38,911 bases of DNA from Lentihominibacter faecis. GTDB lineage: Bacteria; Bacillota; Clostridia; Peptostreptococcales; Anaerovoracaceae. The stretch's first letter is position 1, and each line of letters starts with the position of its first letter. A program made the translations under genes and the position numbers. Of the stretch, positions 1 to 8,532 are shown piece after piece. The DNA lies in contig NZ_JACRWC010000103.1 in the NCBI RefSeq assembly GCF_014306095.1, positions 1-38,911 of the forward strand, in the 5' to 3' direction. A model generated the notes under the pieces. The model saw nothing but the letters and a program-made list of their open reading frames with translations. It was not told where the DNA came from and made no database searches.

Positions 1-789
1 GTATAAGAGACAGTACTCATACTTTTTACTGTATTTTGCCCACCGATGTTTTAATTCATCGCTCTCTTTAACATCTCGAAATGCTGCTTCATTTTCAGCA
101 ATAATCCACTGTGAACCTCTCTTTTCCACAGTACTTTCGAAAGCATTCTTTAAAATAGTTTTGTCCACCTGATACCATCTTAACTGGTATAAAATAAACA
201 CATCATAAAAATCTCTTGGACGAGTATTGGCAGTTCCTCTTGATAAAATTGTTTCAAGTTTTTCTGCAAGTACTGTTTCAAGATTATAAGCCATAATACT
301 TATCTCTTTATTGTCAAATAGACAACTAAATTTATATTCTATCTCCTTTGGTGTTATTTTATCACCTGTTGTTACATCAACTGTAATCGCTGTACAGATT
401 GGCGGGTATTCTCCAAAAAGATAAACTCTGATTCCAGGGTAGTCATCACCCTCTCTAATATCTTCTGTTCTATCCAAAATAAATTTAATATCGTCATCTA
501 TTTCTATGCTGCATATCTCCGTAAATATATCTTCAATAGAATCATGCGACAAATCAAACCCCTTAATTGTAGTATCCAAATCCATTGTTGTTCTTGTATC
601 AAGCCCAACAATAGCTGAAATAAGGAAGCCACCTTTTAAAATAAAATTGTTTTTATATCTTGAAACGGAGATACGTTCTAACAATCTTTCCAACATATAA
701 TTCTGCATTACGAGTTGAGCACTGATATGCTTTTCTTCCGCCTGTTTTTTTATAAATGCTTTTAACTGCATTGGATTCTTCGTTTTCAT
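1..789 (-). CDS. AbiEii-type nucleotidyltransferase toxin, type IV toxin-antitoxin (3' end beyond window)
   Basis: The frame is open from an ATG at 789 to base 1, giving 263 codons; the C-terminus lies outside the window. Seen: the nucleotidyltransferase signature KGG (residues 52-54) followed by MDLD (69-72), then a downstream AEKLETIL...RPRDFYD block typical of AbiEii/AbiGii proteins. Known of the family: a GTP-binding nucleotidyltransferase-like toxin that stops growth reversibly and can abort phage infection, neutralised without direct binding by AbiEi. The ATG overlaps the stop of the upstream antitoxin gene (ATGA), and its GGAGGTG ribosome binding site lies inside that gene, so translation is probably coupled. 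The AT-rich composition fits horizontal acquisition. The family call is firm; toxicity is inferred. Confidence 0.85.
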   Translation of the reverse strand, partial: MKTKNPMQLKAFIKKQAEEKHISAQLVMQNYMLERLLERISVSRYKNNFILKGGFLISAIVGLDTRTTMDLDTTIKGFDLSHDSIEDIFTEICSIEIDDDIKFILDRTEDIREGDDYPGIRVYLFGEYPPICTAITVDVTTGDKITPKEIEYKFSCLFDNKEISIMAYNLETVLAEKLETILSRGTANTRPRDFYDVFILYQLRWYQVDKTILKNAFESTVEKRGSQWIIAENEAAFRDVKESDELKHRWAKYSKKYEYCLLY

Positions 790-1379
790 AACAGCACCTC
801 CATATAGTTTCTGATTTTCTTTTCTACTTTAAGCAATTTAGCATACTCCATGAGCCTTCGTAAATTTCTGTTTTTATCCTTTGCATATCGTTTCATTGCA
901 TTATTCACAATTTCAATATCAAAGGTCTCATTTCCTCTTACAACATCACACAAACTTTTTTCCAAATCATAAACTTTTATTTTATGTCCTGCCGGAGATT
1001 CCATAGTTATAATTCCAAGCTGGTAAATTTCTTTTACTGCATATCTCTCAAGAATAGGAATATCCCAATTCTTTTTTATATGATATCCTCTTGGAAATGT
1101 CATATTAAATGATGCCGGTGTTCTATCAGAATATCCGTGCAAAAATAAAGCTGTTTCATGAGAATAAATTCCCTTTGAATAGCGATATTGAGCAATCAAC
1201 CATTCATCTTCCCATGCAGTAGGGAGCTGATAAAGACCTCTTGCAGTTTTAATCAATAGTTGCCGATTTACCATATCAGTTAATACTCTTCTCGGAATAC
1301 CATTAGCAGTAATTTCACTTGAAGTTACCATTCCATTATTTTTTTCAGCCATATTTAATACTAATTCAATATTGGTCAT
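786..1379 (-). CDS. AbiEi-type antitoxin / autoregulator, type IV toxin-antitoxin
   Basis: About 197 residues. Seen: an N-terminal winged-helix segment (about residues 1-60, with NGMVTSSEI and ARGLYQLP), the SHETALFLHGYSDRTP block typical of AbiEi, and a C-terminal domain ending YMEVLL. I chose the ATG at 1379 over a start at 1400 because GAGGAAG lies about 9 bases upstream of it. Known of the family: AbiEi antagonises the AbiEii toxin and represses its own promoter by binding inverted repeats. A long inverted repeat with a -10 box lies directly upstream (1402-1450). The stop codon overlaps the toxin start by four bases, the usual arrangement. Confidence 0.88.
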   Translation of the reverse strand: MTNIELVLNMAEKNNGMVTSSEITANGIPRRVLTDMVNRQLLIKTARGLYQLPTAWEDEWLIAQYRYSKGIYSHETALFLHGYSDRTPASFNMTFPRGYHIKKNWDIPILERYAVKEIYQLGIITMESPAGHKIKVYDLEKSLCDVVRGNETFDIEIVNNAMKRYAKDKNRNLRRLMEYAKLLKVEKKIRNYMEVLL

Positions 1380-1401
1380 TATTCTCACTTCCTCACCCAT
1401 T

Positions 1402-1450
1402 CTGTACTTTTACACTACATATTATATATCATTGCAGTGCAAAAGTACAG
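1402..1450 (-). promoter_or_regulatory. Inverted-repeat operator with embedded -10 box upstream of the left AbiE module
   Basis: The arms are CTGTACTTTTACAC (1402-1415) and GTGCAAAAGTACAG (1437-1450), matching at 13 of 14 positions, separated by 21 bases. A minus-strand TATAAT (1426-1421) lies between them; the -35 region is poor and overlaps the distal arm. AbiEi proteins are known to autorepress through paired inverted repeats, so this is the natural operator. The repeat is seen directly; the binding is inferred. Confidence 0.75.
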
Positions 1451-1485
1451 TATTCATTTGCTTTTTAATTTCATTTAAAATTATC

Positions 1486-1872
1486 CTATAGCGCCGTAAT
1501 AATATTAAATTTATTTGTAAGTGGACTGCCAAAGCGAGGATTGCTATATAATATTGATTCTACTTTCATTATCTCTCCTAGTGCAACGGACCTAAACGTT
1601 TGATTATATCTGTTCTCGTCATTGCCTATTAACGTATGGCTTTTTTCATCTAAATTATCCCAAGTCCATAAATATATATAATCATGTACACTATCATCAA
1701 AAGAATCCCTGTCATGAGTTCTTAACGGATCTGCAAAACCAACTTTCACAGTACCGTTTCTTAAAGTACATCTTGTCATCATTCCATTTATATGTCTTAA
1801 ATTATGATTATTCAGCAGTTCTGTTCTATCCAGCTCACCGTTCAATTTATAAAACAATATCTTATTGTTCAC
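1486..1872 (-). CDS. Hypothetical protein, AT-rich accessory region
   Basis: I do not recognise this protein of about 128 residues. It has no signal peptide or membrane segment, is rich in Asn and Asp, and has a central block reading LRHINGMMTRCTLRNGTV followed by an aromatic DYIYLWTWDN stretch. I chose a GTG start at 1872 because AAGGAG lies 8 bases upstream; a GTG at 1881 is possible but overlaps that ribosome binding site. The gene begins inside the last codons of the broken gene upstream (1862-2551), so the two were probably one translationally coupled unit. The reading frame is intact, but function is unknown and it may now be orphaned. Confidence 0.55.
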   Translation of the reverse strand: MNNKILFYKLNGELDRTELLNNHNLRHINGMMTRCTLRNGTVKVGFADPLRTHDRDSFDDSVHDYIYLWTWDNLDEKSHTLIGNDENRYNQTFRSVALGEIMKVESILYSNPRFGSPLTNKFNIITAL

Positions 1873-2551
1873 TATAGTCACTCCTTATAGAATCAAACGC
1901 CTGCTTAATCTCTACTGCCCATTCTTTAATCATAGTATTAGTATTTCTGAACTTACTATCAGGTCTTTTACATACAACTATTTTTCTATTATCAAAATAT
2001 CCTGTTGAAACTACAAATTGATTATTATTACAATTCTGTAGTCCTAATTTTTCAGAAAAAGAAGGAGCATCTTCAAAAGGATTCATACAATTCCAATCCG
2101 TTATAAATAATATTTTATCAGGCTGATTTATTTCAATTTCTTCCATCAAAATATCTATATACGTTTGCATATTGTTTTTTATGAATTGCTCATTAGGATT
2201 GCCACCCAGACTAGGGGATATTTTATATAAATTTGACCAAACAATCTTTTAATTCCATTCAGGTTCACCATTATCACAATACCATGAAAACTCTTTTGCT
2301 TCTCCATACTCCTCTAAAACATATTTTATTAATTTCCAAAACTTTGACTTGGAATAATAGTAAGTGCCATCCTCCGTATGAATTCCTCCACGAGTGGTAA
2401 CATCAGCAAGAACATTCTTTTCCTCTAAAAGTCTAAATGTATCTGTAATTGCACTATCTACATCATGAATATCCTTAAAGCTTCCCCAACCATTCATTGC
2501 TCTTCCAACAAACATTAGTTTTAATTTACTTTCAACATACCATGAAATCAT
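1862..2551 (-). pseudogene. Broken gene resembling a uracil-DNA-glycosylase-fold protein
   Basis: Two minus-strand segments, 2551-2252 and 2170-1862, lie in one frame and are interrupted only by a TAA at 2251-2249. Reading through that codon gives a continuous protein: KLMFVGRAMNGWG near the start, then WSNLYKISPSLGGNPN just after the stop, then PDKILFITDWN and IVVCKRPDSK near the end. A Gly/Asn motif early, a WSN...K segment in the middle and a late HPS-like strand are reminiscent of the UDG superfamily, but I cannot confirm this. The 5' end seems lost, because the frame runs directly into polC with no separate upstream region. It could be a nonsense mutation in a truncated import, or a sequencing error at one base. 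No function should be assumed. Confidence 0.5.
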
Positions 2552-2591
2552 CTGCTTTTTTGATACAGTTTCTATTTTCCAGATCAGATCC

Positions 2592-5500
2592 CTACCCGAA
2601 CAAGCTGATCTGCGCCGTCTCCGGCAGCCCGTCCAGAACGCCATGCTGGCGCAGCTCATCGATAGCGGATTTATTGACTTTGCCGCGGTCTGCAATATCC
2701 TCCACCGTCTCATACGGTCTTCTCGCATATTCCTCCGCAAACTGCTTTGCAGCACCTTCACCGACACCGGTGATTGCCACAAACGGCAGCAGCACCTTGC
2801 CGTCATGGGCCAGAAAACGCAGCGGATCAGAGATCCCCAGCCGCGCCGGTGCGAATTCATAGCCTCTGGCGCACATTTCATAAGCGACCTCCAGCACCGG
2901 GATCTCGTCCTCTTCCTTCTTTGCAGCGTCCTTGCCTTTACGCAGGATCTCATCCATCCTGTCTAAAATTGCATCCTTTCCCTTCAAAATGACCTTCTCA
3001 TCAAAGTAAGCCACCTTGGCAGTAAAATACACCGCATAGAACGCCACCGGATGGTACACCTTGTAATACGCGATCCTGTTGGACATCATAACATAAGCCA
3101 CTGCATGAGCTCTAGGGAACATGTACTGGATCTTCTTACAGGACTCGATATACCACTCCGGCACATCGTTTTCCCGCATGAGATTTTCCTGTTCTTCCGT
3201 CAGTCCTTTCCCTTTACGGACTTTTTCCATGATGGTGAACGCGTCCTTGTTCGGCACACCTTTTAGACGCAGGTAGTTCATGATATCGTCTCGCGTGGAG
3301 ATGGCATCCTTCATAGTAGCAGTTCCGTTGACGATCAGCTCCTGCGCATTGCCCAGCCACACATCGGTTCCGTGAGAAAATCCGGAGATCCGCACCAGAT
3401 CTGCGAAGGCCTCGGGCTTGGTATCGTCCAGCATCTGCCGGACGAACTTGGTCCCAAACTCCGGGATACCATAGCTTCCGTGTACGAACCGGTACTCCGG
3501 ATCCTTGATATCCAGACCCTCGATACCGTTGAATATGCTCATCACCTTGTCATCCCGGATCGGCACATCCTGTGGATCCAGGCCTGTCATATCCTGCAGC
3601 TGCCGGATCATGGACGGCGCATCGTGCCCCAGAATATCCAGCTTCAGCAGGTTCTTATCGATAGAATGATAATCAAAATGTGTCGTGATAATGTCCGATT
3701 TCACGTCGTTGGCCGGATGCTGTACCGGACAGAACTCATAGATCTCATGACCATCCGGCACGATGATGACGCCGCCCGGATGCTGTCCCGAAGTCTTTTT
3801 GACCCCTGTACAGCAGTCCGTCAGACGATCCATTTCAGCCTTGTTGACGCTGATCTCCCGCTCTTCAAAATACCGCGCTACATAACCATAGGCGATCCTG
3901 TCCTTGACCGCACTGATGGTTCCTGCTTTATATACATTTTCCTTGCCGAAAATCTCTTCGACATACTTCTGCGCCGTACCCTGATACTCCCCGGCAAAAT
4001 TCAGGTCGATATCAGGCTCCTTGTTGGCTTCAAATCCCAGGAACGTTTCAAACGGGATCGTAAACCCTTCCTTACGATACGGTGTGCCGCATTCCGGGCA
4101 GACCTTGTCCGGCATATCCACGCCGCAGTCGTAAAGCTCTTTGTCGCCCCATTCCAGGTGCTTGCAGTCAGGACACAAGTAGTGCGGCGGCAGAGGATTT
4201 ACTTCGGTGATTCCAGACATGGTTGCTGCAAAGGAGGATCCTACGGATCCTCTCGATCCTACCAGGTATCCATCCGAAAGGGATTTCTTTACCAGAAGCT
4301 CCGCCGACCGGTACATTACGGCGTACCCGTTGTCGATGATGGAGTTGAGTTCCTTGTCAAGCCGCTCCCGTATCTCCTGCGGCAGCGGCGATCCGTACAT
4401 GTTGGCAGCACGTTCCTCGCAGGCCTTCCGCAGATCTTCTTCTGCTCCTTCGATCTTCGGCGGGAATTTACCATCCGGCACCGGCATCATGGATTCGATT
4501 TCGTCTGCAATCTTATTGGGATTGGTGATAACGACTTCATAGGCCTTTTCCTCTCCCAGATACATGAATTCTTCCATCATTTCATCGGTCGTCCGGAAGT
4601 AGAGACCTTCATCTCCCTCAACATCTTTAAATCCCTGTCCCGCCATAATGATCCGGCGGTACAGTGCCTCTTCTGCATCAAAATAATGAGCATCGCAGGT
4701 CGCCACCACAGGCTTGCCGTACTGCTCTCCCAGCGCGATGATCTTTCGATTGATTTCCCGCAGCGCCTCCTCATCCTTGACATGCCCGCCTTCGATGAGA
4801 AATCTGTTGTTGATCAGCGGCTGGATCTCCAGATAATCGTAGAATTCCACAAGGCGTTTCAGTTCCGCTTCACTTTCCTCGTGAAGGACAGCCTGATACA
4901 CCTCTCCCGCTTCACAGGCCGATCCGATGATAAGCCCTTCTCTATATTTTGTCAGCACGGATTTCGGCATCCGCGGTTTTTTATAAAAATAGTTGAGATG
5001 TGACATGGAAACCAGCCGGTACAGATTTTTCAGCCCATCCCTGTTCTTGGCAAAAACGATGACATGGTTGGTGGGACGTCCTTTGTAATTGATGGTCCCG
5101 TCCTCTGCGATGAGATCCTTATCCTCCAGCAGATACCCCTCACAGCCGTACAGGATCTTGATATCCTTGCCCGCATGCGACGCCTCCGGGAACGCCTGCA
5201 CCACTCCATGGTCGGTGATGGCAACGGCCCTGTGGCCCCATTTTTCCGCGGTCTTCACCATGCGCTTGGCATCGTTCAATCCATCCATAGCACTCATCTT
5301 GGTATGAGCGTGAAGTTCGACACGTTTCTCCGGATAGGTGTCCATCCGTTCCTTTTTCTCCGCTTTTTCAATACTGTCCGCCATGATCACGGTACAGTTA
5401 TCAAACCGGTCCCACTGAGCCTGGCCCTTGATCTTGACGCCGTCTCCTGCACCCAGATAATGATCTATATCGTCCCATTTCTCATTGACCACGAATGCCT

Positions 5501-6422
5501 TGATGCAAATACTTGTCCGCTTATCTGTCACGAACAGAGTCACCAGCTTGCTGTCGCTCTTGGTCGTACGGGAATCCTTTTTGAACAGCTCCCCTTCGAT
5601 GCAGACGACACCACTCTCAGAATTGACCTGTCCGATGGATAAAAACGGACCGTACACAGCCGAGCCCATGATCACATTTCCCTTTACAGGCACATAGCTT
5701 CGCTTTCTGCGTTTGAATCCGCCCTGGCTGCCGCCAGAGCCCGAGCTGAAGCCGCCTCCGTTAGATCCTCCGGATGCCCCGGTTTCTTTTGCAAAGCCGC
5801 CTCCGCCGGCAGTGTTTCCCGCAGCTCCCGGCCGGTTTCCCTTCGTCTGTCTCTGCTTTGCAAATTCATCCATCTGTTCTTCCACCGCACGACGTTCCTT
5901 TTCTTCCACATGAAGTCCAGCCTGTTTATATACGTCCACCTGGTTCTTGAAAACAACCTTTGCATCCAGGTTCAGGTCGCGCTTCAAAAGCTTCTGAAAC
6001 TCTGCGGCGGCTTCCTTGTTGAGGATCTTTACCGAAAGTTCTCCCAGTGCAAAGATAGTCAGGACTCCGTCCTCAAGGCTGCACGCTTCCTTCTCGATGG
6101 TTTTCGTCACATGAGCGAATCTGCCGTTGACGATACTGATCATGTGTCCTATGTAAAAAGGCAGAGCTTCCTCGATCGTCTGCCTTAAATCACTGTAGGA
6201 AATCAGCAGAACAACGTCCTCAATGCCCGGCAGCTGTGCCACAAGACTTCTCTTGAACAGATCCAGATCTTCTACAGGCAGCACAAAATTAAGGTCCATT
6301 TCCAGTTCCAGCACCTTGCTTTCCTGCAGGATCACAGCCCGTTTCACTTCAGATTTCAATTCTTCTTTTGTGTGATTTCCCAGTTTCGAAAAATCAATGG
6401 AATTCTCCAGTATTTTTATCAT
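2592..6422 (-). CDS. polC: DNA polymerase III alpha subunit, PolC type, lacking the exonuclease domain
   Basis: 1276 residues, against about 1430-1460 for typical PolC. Domains seen: N-terminal domain (1-190), an unusual Gly/Ser-rich linker (about 196-236), OB-like domain (about 245-355), PHP domain (about 367-600), palm with SRGSVGSS (723-730), a zinc-ribbon-like Cys cluster (C750, C753, C775, C778), catalytic PDIDLNF (803-809), and a C-terminal clamp-binding motif AQISLFG. In usual PolC a DnaQ exonuclease of about 170 residues splits the PHP domain; here the sequence passes from YGCEGYLLEDKD (426-436) straight to the RPTNHV segment (449-454) and no DxETTG motif occurs anywhere. PHP ligands are present: H371, H373, D380, H405, E428, H453, C503, D577, H579. 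The start overlaps ispG by 29 bases. Polymerase identity is certain; loss of intrinsic DnaQ proofreading is read from sequence. Confidence 0.97.
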   Translation of the reverse strand: MIKILENSIDFSKLGNHTKEELKSEVKRAVILQESKVLELEMDLNFVLPVEDLDLFKRSLVAQLPGIEDVVLLISYSDLRQTIEEALPFYIGHMISIVNGRFAHVTKTIEKEACSLEDGVLTIFALGELSVKILNKEAAAEFQKLLKRDLNLDAKVVFKNQVDVYKQAGLHVEEKERRAVEEQMDEFAKQRQTKGNRPGAAGNTAGGGGFAKETGASGGSNGGGFSSGSGGSQGGFKRRKRSYVPVKGNVIMGSAVYGPFLSIGQVNSESGVVCIEGELFKKDSRTTKSDSKLVTLFVTDKRTSICIKAFVVNEKWDDIDHYLGAGDGVKIKGQAQWDRFDNCTVIMADSIEKAEKKERMDTYPEKRVELHAHTKMSAMDGLNDAKRMVKTAEKWGHRAVAITDHGVVQAFPEASHAGKDIKILYGCEGYLLEDKDLIAEDGTINYKGRPTNHVIVFAKNRDGLKNLYRLVSMSHLNYFYKKPRMPKSVLTKYREGLIIGSACEAGEVYQAVLHEESEAELKRLVEFYDYLEIQPLINNRFLIEGGHVKDEEALREINRKIIALGEQYGKPVVATCDAHYFDAEEALYRRIIMAGQGFKDVEGDEGLYFRTTDEMMEEFMYLGEEKAYEVVITNPNKIADEIESMMPVPDGKFPPKIEGAEEDLRKACEERAANMYGSPLPQEIRERLDKELNSIIDNGYAVMYRSAELLVKKSLSDGYLVGSRGSVGSSFAATMSGITEVNPLPPHYLCPDCKHLEWGDKELYDCGVDMPDKVCPECGTPYRKEGFTIPFETFLGFEANKEPDIDLNFAGEYQGTAQKYVEEIFGKENVYKAGTISAVKDRIAYGYVARYFEEREISVNKAEMDRLTDCCTGVKKTSGQHPGGVIIVPDGHEIYEFCPVQHPANDVKSDIITTHFDYHSIDKNLLKLDILGHDAPSMIRQLQDMTGLDPQDVPIRDDKVMSIFNGIEGLDIKDPEYRFVHGSYGIPEFGTKFVRQMLDDTKPEAFADLVRISGFSHGTDVWLGNAQELIVNGTATMKDAISTRDDIMNYLRLKGVPNKDAFTIMEKVRKGKGLTEEQENLMRENDVPEWYIESCKKIQYMFPRAHAVAYVMMSNRIAYYKVYHPVAFYAVYFTAKVAYFDEKVILKGKDAILDRMDEILRKGKDAAKKEEDEIPVLEVAYEMCARGYEFAPARLGISDPLRFLAHDGKVLLPFVAITGVGEGAAKQFAEEYARRPYETVEDIADRGKVNKSAIDELRQHGVLDGLPETAQISLFG

Positions 6423-7473
6423 ATTCTCCTGCCAGTTTTATAATCTCATCTGCAATCTTTTCTTCCGGTACAGTCTTTAAGATCTCACCACCGGAAAAAA
6501 TCACGCCTTTTCCCTTGCCGCATGCTACGCCGAGATCTGCGCCTCTTGCCTCTCCCGGTCCGTTGACGGCACAGCCCATAACAGCGATCTTGATACCGCA
6601 AACGCCTTTTTCCGTCACTTCATGGATCCTGCGTTCTATGCTTTCTGCGATCTTTTCCAGATCCACTTCTGTCCGGCCGCATGTTGGACAGGAAACGATT
6701 TCGATTGCATCCTTTCTGATGCCTAAAGCCGCCAGCAGTTCCTTTGCAAAGAGCACTTCTTCTACCGGATCCGCCGTCAGAGAAATACGCATGGTGTCTC
6801 CGATATCCTCCAGCAGCAAAGCACCTACGCCTGCCGCCGATTTTATCTTGCCCCGTGACGGCGTTCCTGCCTCAGTCACGCCGATGTGAAGCGGGTAGTC
6901 CGATCTGTCATTTACGATCTTATATGCTTCATAATTCATTTTGACGTCAGATGATTTCAGAGAAATCACGATATCATCAAAGTCATATTTTTCAAGAAGG
7001 GCAACATTTCTGAGAGCACTTTCTGCAAGGCCCTCTGCTGTGACCTTGCCGTACTTCTGCAGAATGTCTTTTTCCAGGGAGCCGGAATTGACTCCAACAC
7101 GAATAGGGATGCGGTATTCTTTTGCCAGATCCACCACTTCCTTTACCTTGTCTTGCGAGCCGATATTTCCCGGATTGATGCGGATCTTATCCATGCCGGC
7201 ACGGATCGCTTCCAGTGCCAGCCGGTGATCAAAGTGTATATCTGCTACAAGCGGCAGATCCGTCTGCTTTCGGATATCATACAGTGCTCTTGCTGCCTCC
7301 ATATCCGGCACCGCCATCCGCACGATCTGACAGCCTGCTTCCTCAAGACGCCGAATCTGCTCCATCGTTGCCTTGACGTCAGCCGTCGGCGTATTGGTCA
7401 TAGACTGTATAGAAACAGGAGCTCCGCCTCCGATTTTCACATTTCTGCACAGAACAGCTTTTTTTTCACTCAT
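6394..7473 (-). CDS. ispG: (E)-4-hydroxy-3-methylbut-2-enyl-diphosphate synthase
   Basis: 359 residues. It reductively opens methylerythritol cyclodiphosphate to HMBPP, the penultimate step of the MEP isoprenoid pathway, in the cytosol. Seen: N-terminal SIQSMTNTPT, the TIM-barrel body with RINPGNIG, and the [4Fe-4S] ligands C262 and C265 (SCPTC), C301 and E308 (GCAVNGPGE). GAGGTG precedes the ATG at a good distance. It is embedded between rseP and polC; its 3' end overlaps the start of polC by 29 bases, which suggests coupled translation. Together with dxr in the same operon it marks the MEP rather than the mevalonate route. Confidence 0.97.
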   Translation of the reverse strand: MSEKKAVLCRNVKIGGGAPVSIQSMTNTPTADVKATMEQIRRLEEAGCQIVRMAVPDMEAARALYDIRKQTDLPLVADIHFDHRLALEAIRAGMDKIRINPGNIGSQDKVKEVVDLAKEYRIPIRVGVNSGSLEKDILQKYGKVTAEGLAESALRNVALLEKYDFDDIVISLKSSDVKMNYEAYKIVNDRSDYPLHIGVTEAGTPSRGKIKSAAGVGALLLEDIGDTMRISLTADPVEEVLFAKELLAALGIRKDAIEIVSCPTCGRTEVDLEKIAESIERRIHEVTEKGVCGIKIAVMGCAVNGPGEARGADLGVACGKGKGVIFSGGEILKTVPEEKIADEIIKLAGEYDKNTGEFH

Positions 7474-7506
7474 ATGATTTCACCTCATCTTAGAAATTCA
7501 GATTAT

Positions 7507-8520
7507 TTAAGAAAAAATCGGTACGACAAATCGCACGATATCGTTCCATGTCACATAGACCATCAGCAATAACAGCAGCATGATCCCTACAAAATGGACC
7601 TTTCCTTCCATCTCATCGGTCATCCGTTTGCCTGTGAACTTACGGATCACCAGGAACAGGAGTCTGCCTCCGTCCAGTGCCGGAAGTGGAAGCAGGTTCA
7701 TGATCGCCAGGTTCAGACTCAGCAGCGCCGACAGATAGATCACATATATGACCCCGGCCTTCGCCGAATCATTTACGGCATAAACGATCCCCACCGGCCC
7801 GGAAAGCTCTTTCACAGAAACCTCACCTGTCACCAGTTTTTTAAGGATATCGTACATCATAACGGTCATTTTCCCGGTGTTCTTCACACCGTTGACCGTT
7901 CCTTCTGCCAGACTGTGTTTGAAAACAGGTGAAACGCCCACCTTGTTTCGCTGTGCCTGCTCATCGTATTCCACGCGGGACTGTATCGTCATTTTTTTGC
8001 CATCACGATCCAGTTCAAAGGAGACCGTATCGTTTTTTGTTTGACCGACCACAGTCAGAAGATCGTTCCATTCATCGATCTTCTTTCCGTCTATCCCCAG
8101 GATCTCATCCCCTTTCTGAAGCCCTGCTTCATAGGCCGGTGATCCATCTATAACCTTGTTGATCGTAGTCGTAGGCTGTCCTGCCCAGGTTGCAATGACA
8201 ACAAGAAGCAGCATAGCGGTCAGCAGGTTCATAAAAGGTCCTGCCGCAAGTACACATGCTCTCTGCCAGGCAGGCTTATTATTAAAAGCCCGTTCATCTT
8301 CCGAGTCTTCATCTTCCCCTTCCATGGCACAGAAACCGCCGATAGGAAAAATTCGCAGGGAATACTGTGTTTCCCCTTTCTGCTTTTTGAAAAAAGCCGG
8401 CCCCATGCCTATCGCAAATTCGTTGACCTTGACGCCGCAGGCTTTTGCAGCGATAAAATGTCCGAATTCATGGACGAATATCAACAGGCAAAATATAAGG
8501 ATGGCGTAAATTATCGTCAT
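7507..8520 (-). CDS. rseP: RIP metalloprotease RseP (site-2 protease family)
   Basis: 337 residues, a zinc intramembrane protease that cleaves membrane-spanning regulators such as anti-sigma factors or remnant signal peptides. Seen: HEFGH (residues 17-21) within the first membrane helix, a PDZ domain (about 115-180, SPAYEAGLQKGDEIL), and LDGGR (282-286), which carries the third zinc ligand, followed by C-terminal helices. A GGAGG site lies six bases before the ATG. It sits between dxr and ispG, the usual Firmicutes order. The ECF sigma/anti-sigma pair at 33708-35064 is a conceivable client, but nothing in the sequence shows this. Confidence 0.96.
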   Translation of the reverse strand: MTIIYAILIFCLLIFVHEFGHFIAAKACGVKVNEFAIGMGPAFFKKQKGETQYSLRIFPIGGFCAMEGEDEDSEDERAFNNKPAWQRACVLAAGPFMNLLTAMLLLVVIATWAGQPTTTINKVIDGSPAYEAGLQKGDEILGIDGKKIDEWNDLLTVVGQTKNDTVSFELDRDGKKMTIQSRVEYDEQAQRNKVGVSPVFKHSLAEGTVNGVKNTGKMTVMMYDILKKLVTGEVSVKELSGPVGIVYAVNDSAKAGVIYVIYLSALLSLNLAIMNLLPLPALDGGRLLFLVIRKFTGKRMTDEMEGKVHFVGIMLLLLLMVYVTWNDIVRFVVPIFS

Positions 8521-8532
8521 ATGGTTCCTCCG

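Noticed and set aside
2552..2953. Upstream extension of the UDG-like frame into polC
   Set aside because: It is out-of-frame polC sequence with Arg/Cys-rich nonsense translation; only the part after the polC stop looks like protein.
3372..5003. A 543-codon open frame on the plus strand opposite polC
   Set aside because: It is the antisense shadow of the GC-biased polC codons; polC is unmistakable on the other strand and the shadow has no recognisable motif and no ribosome binding site.
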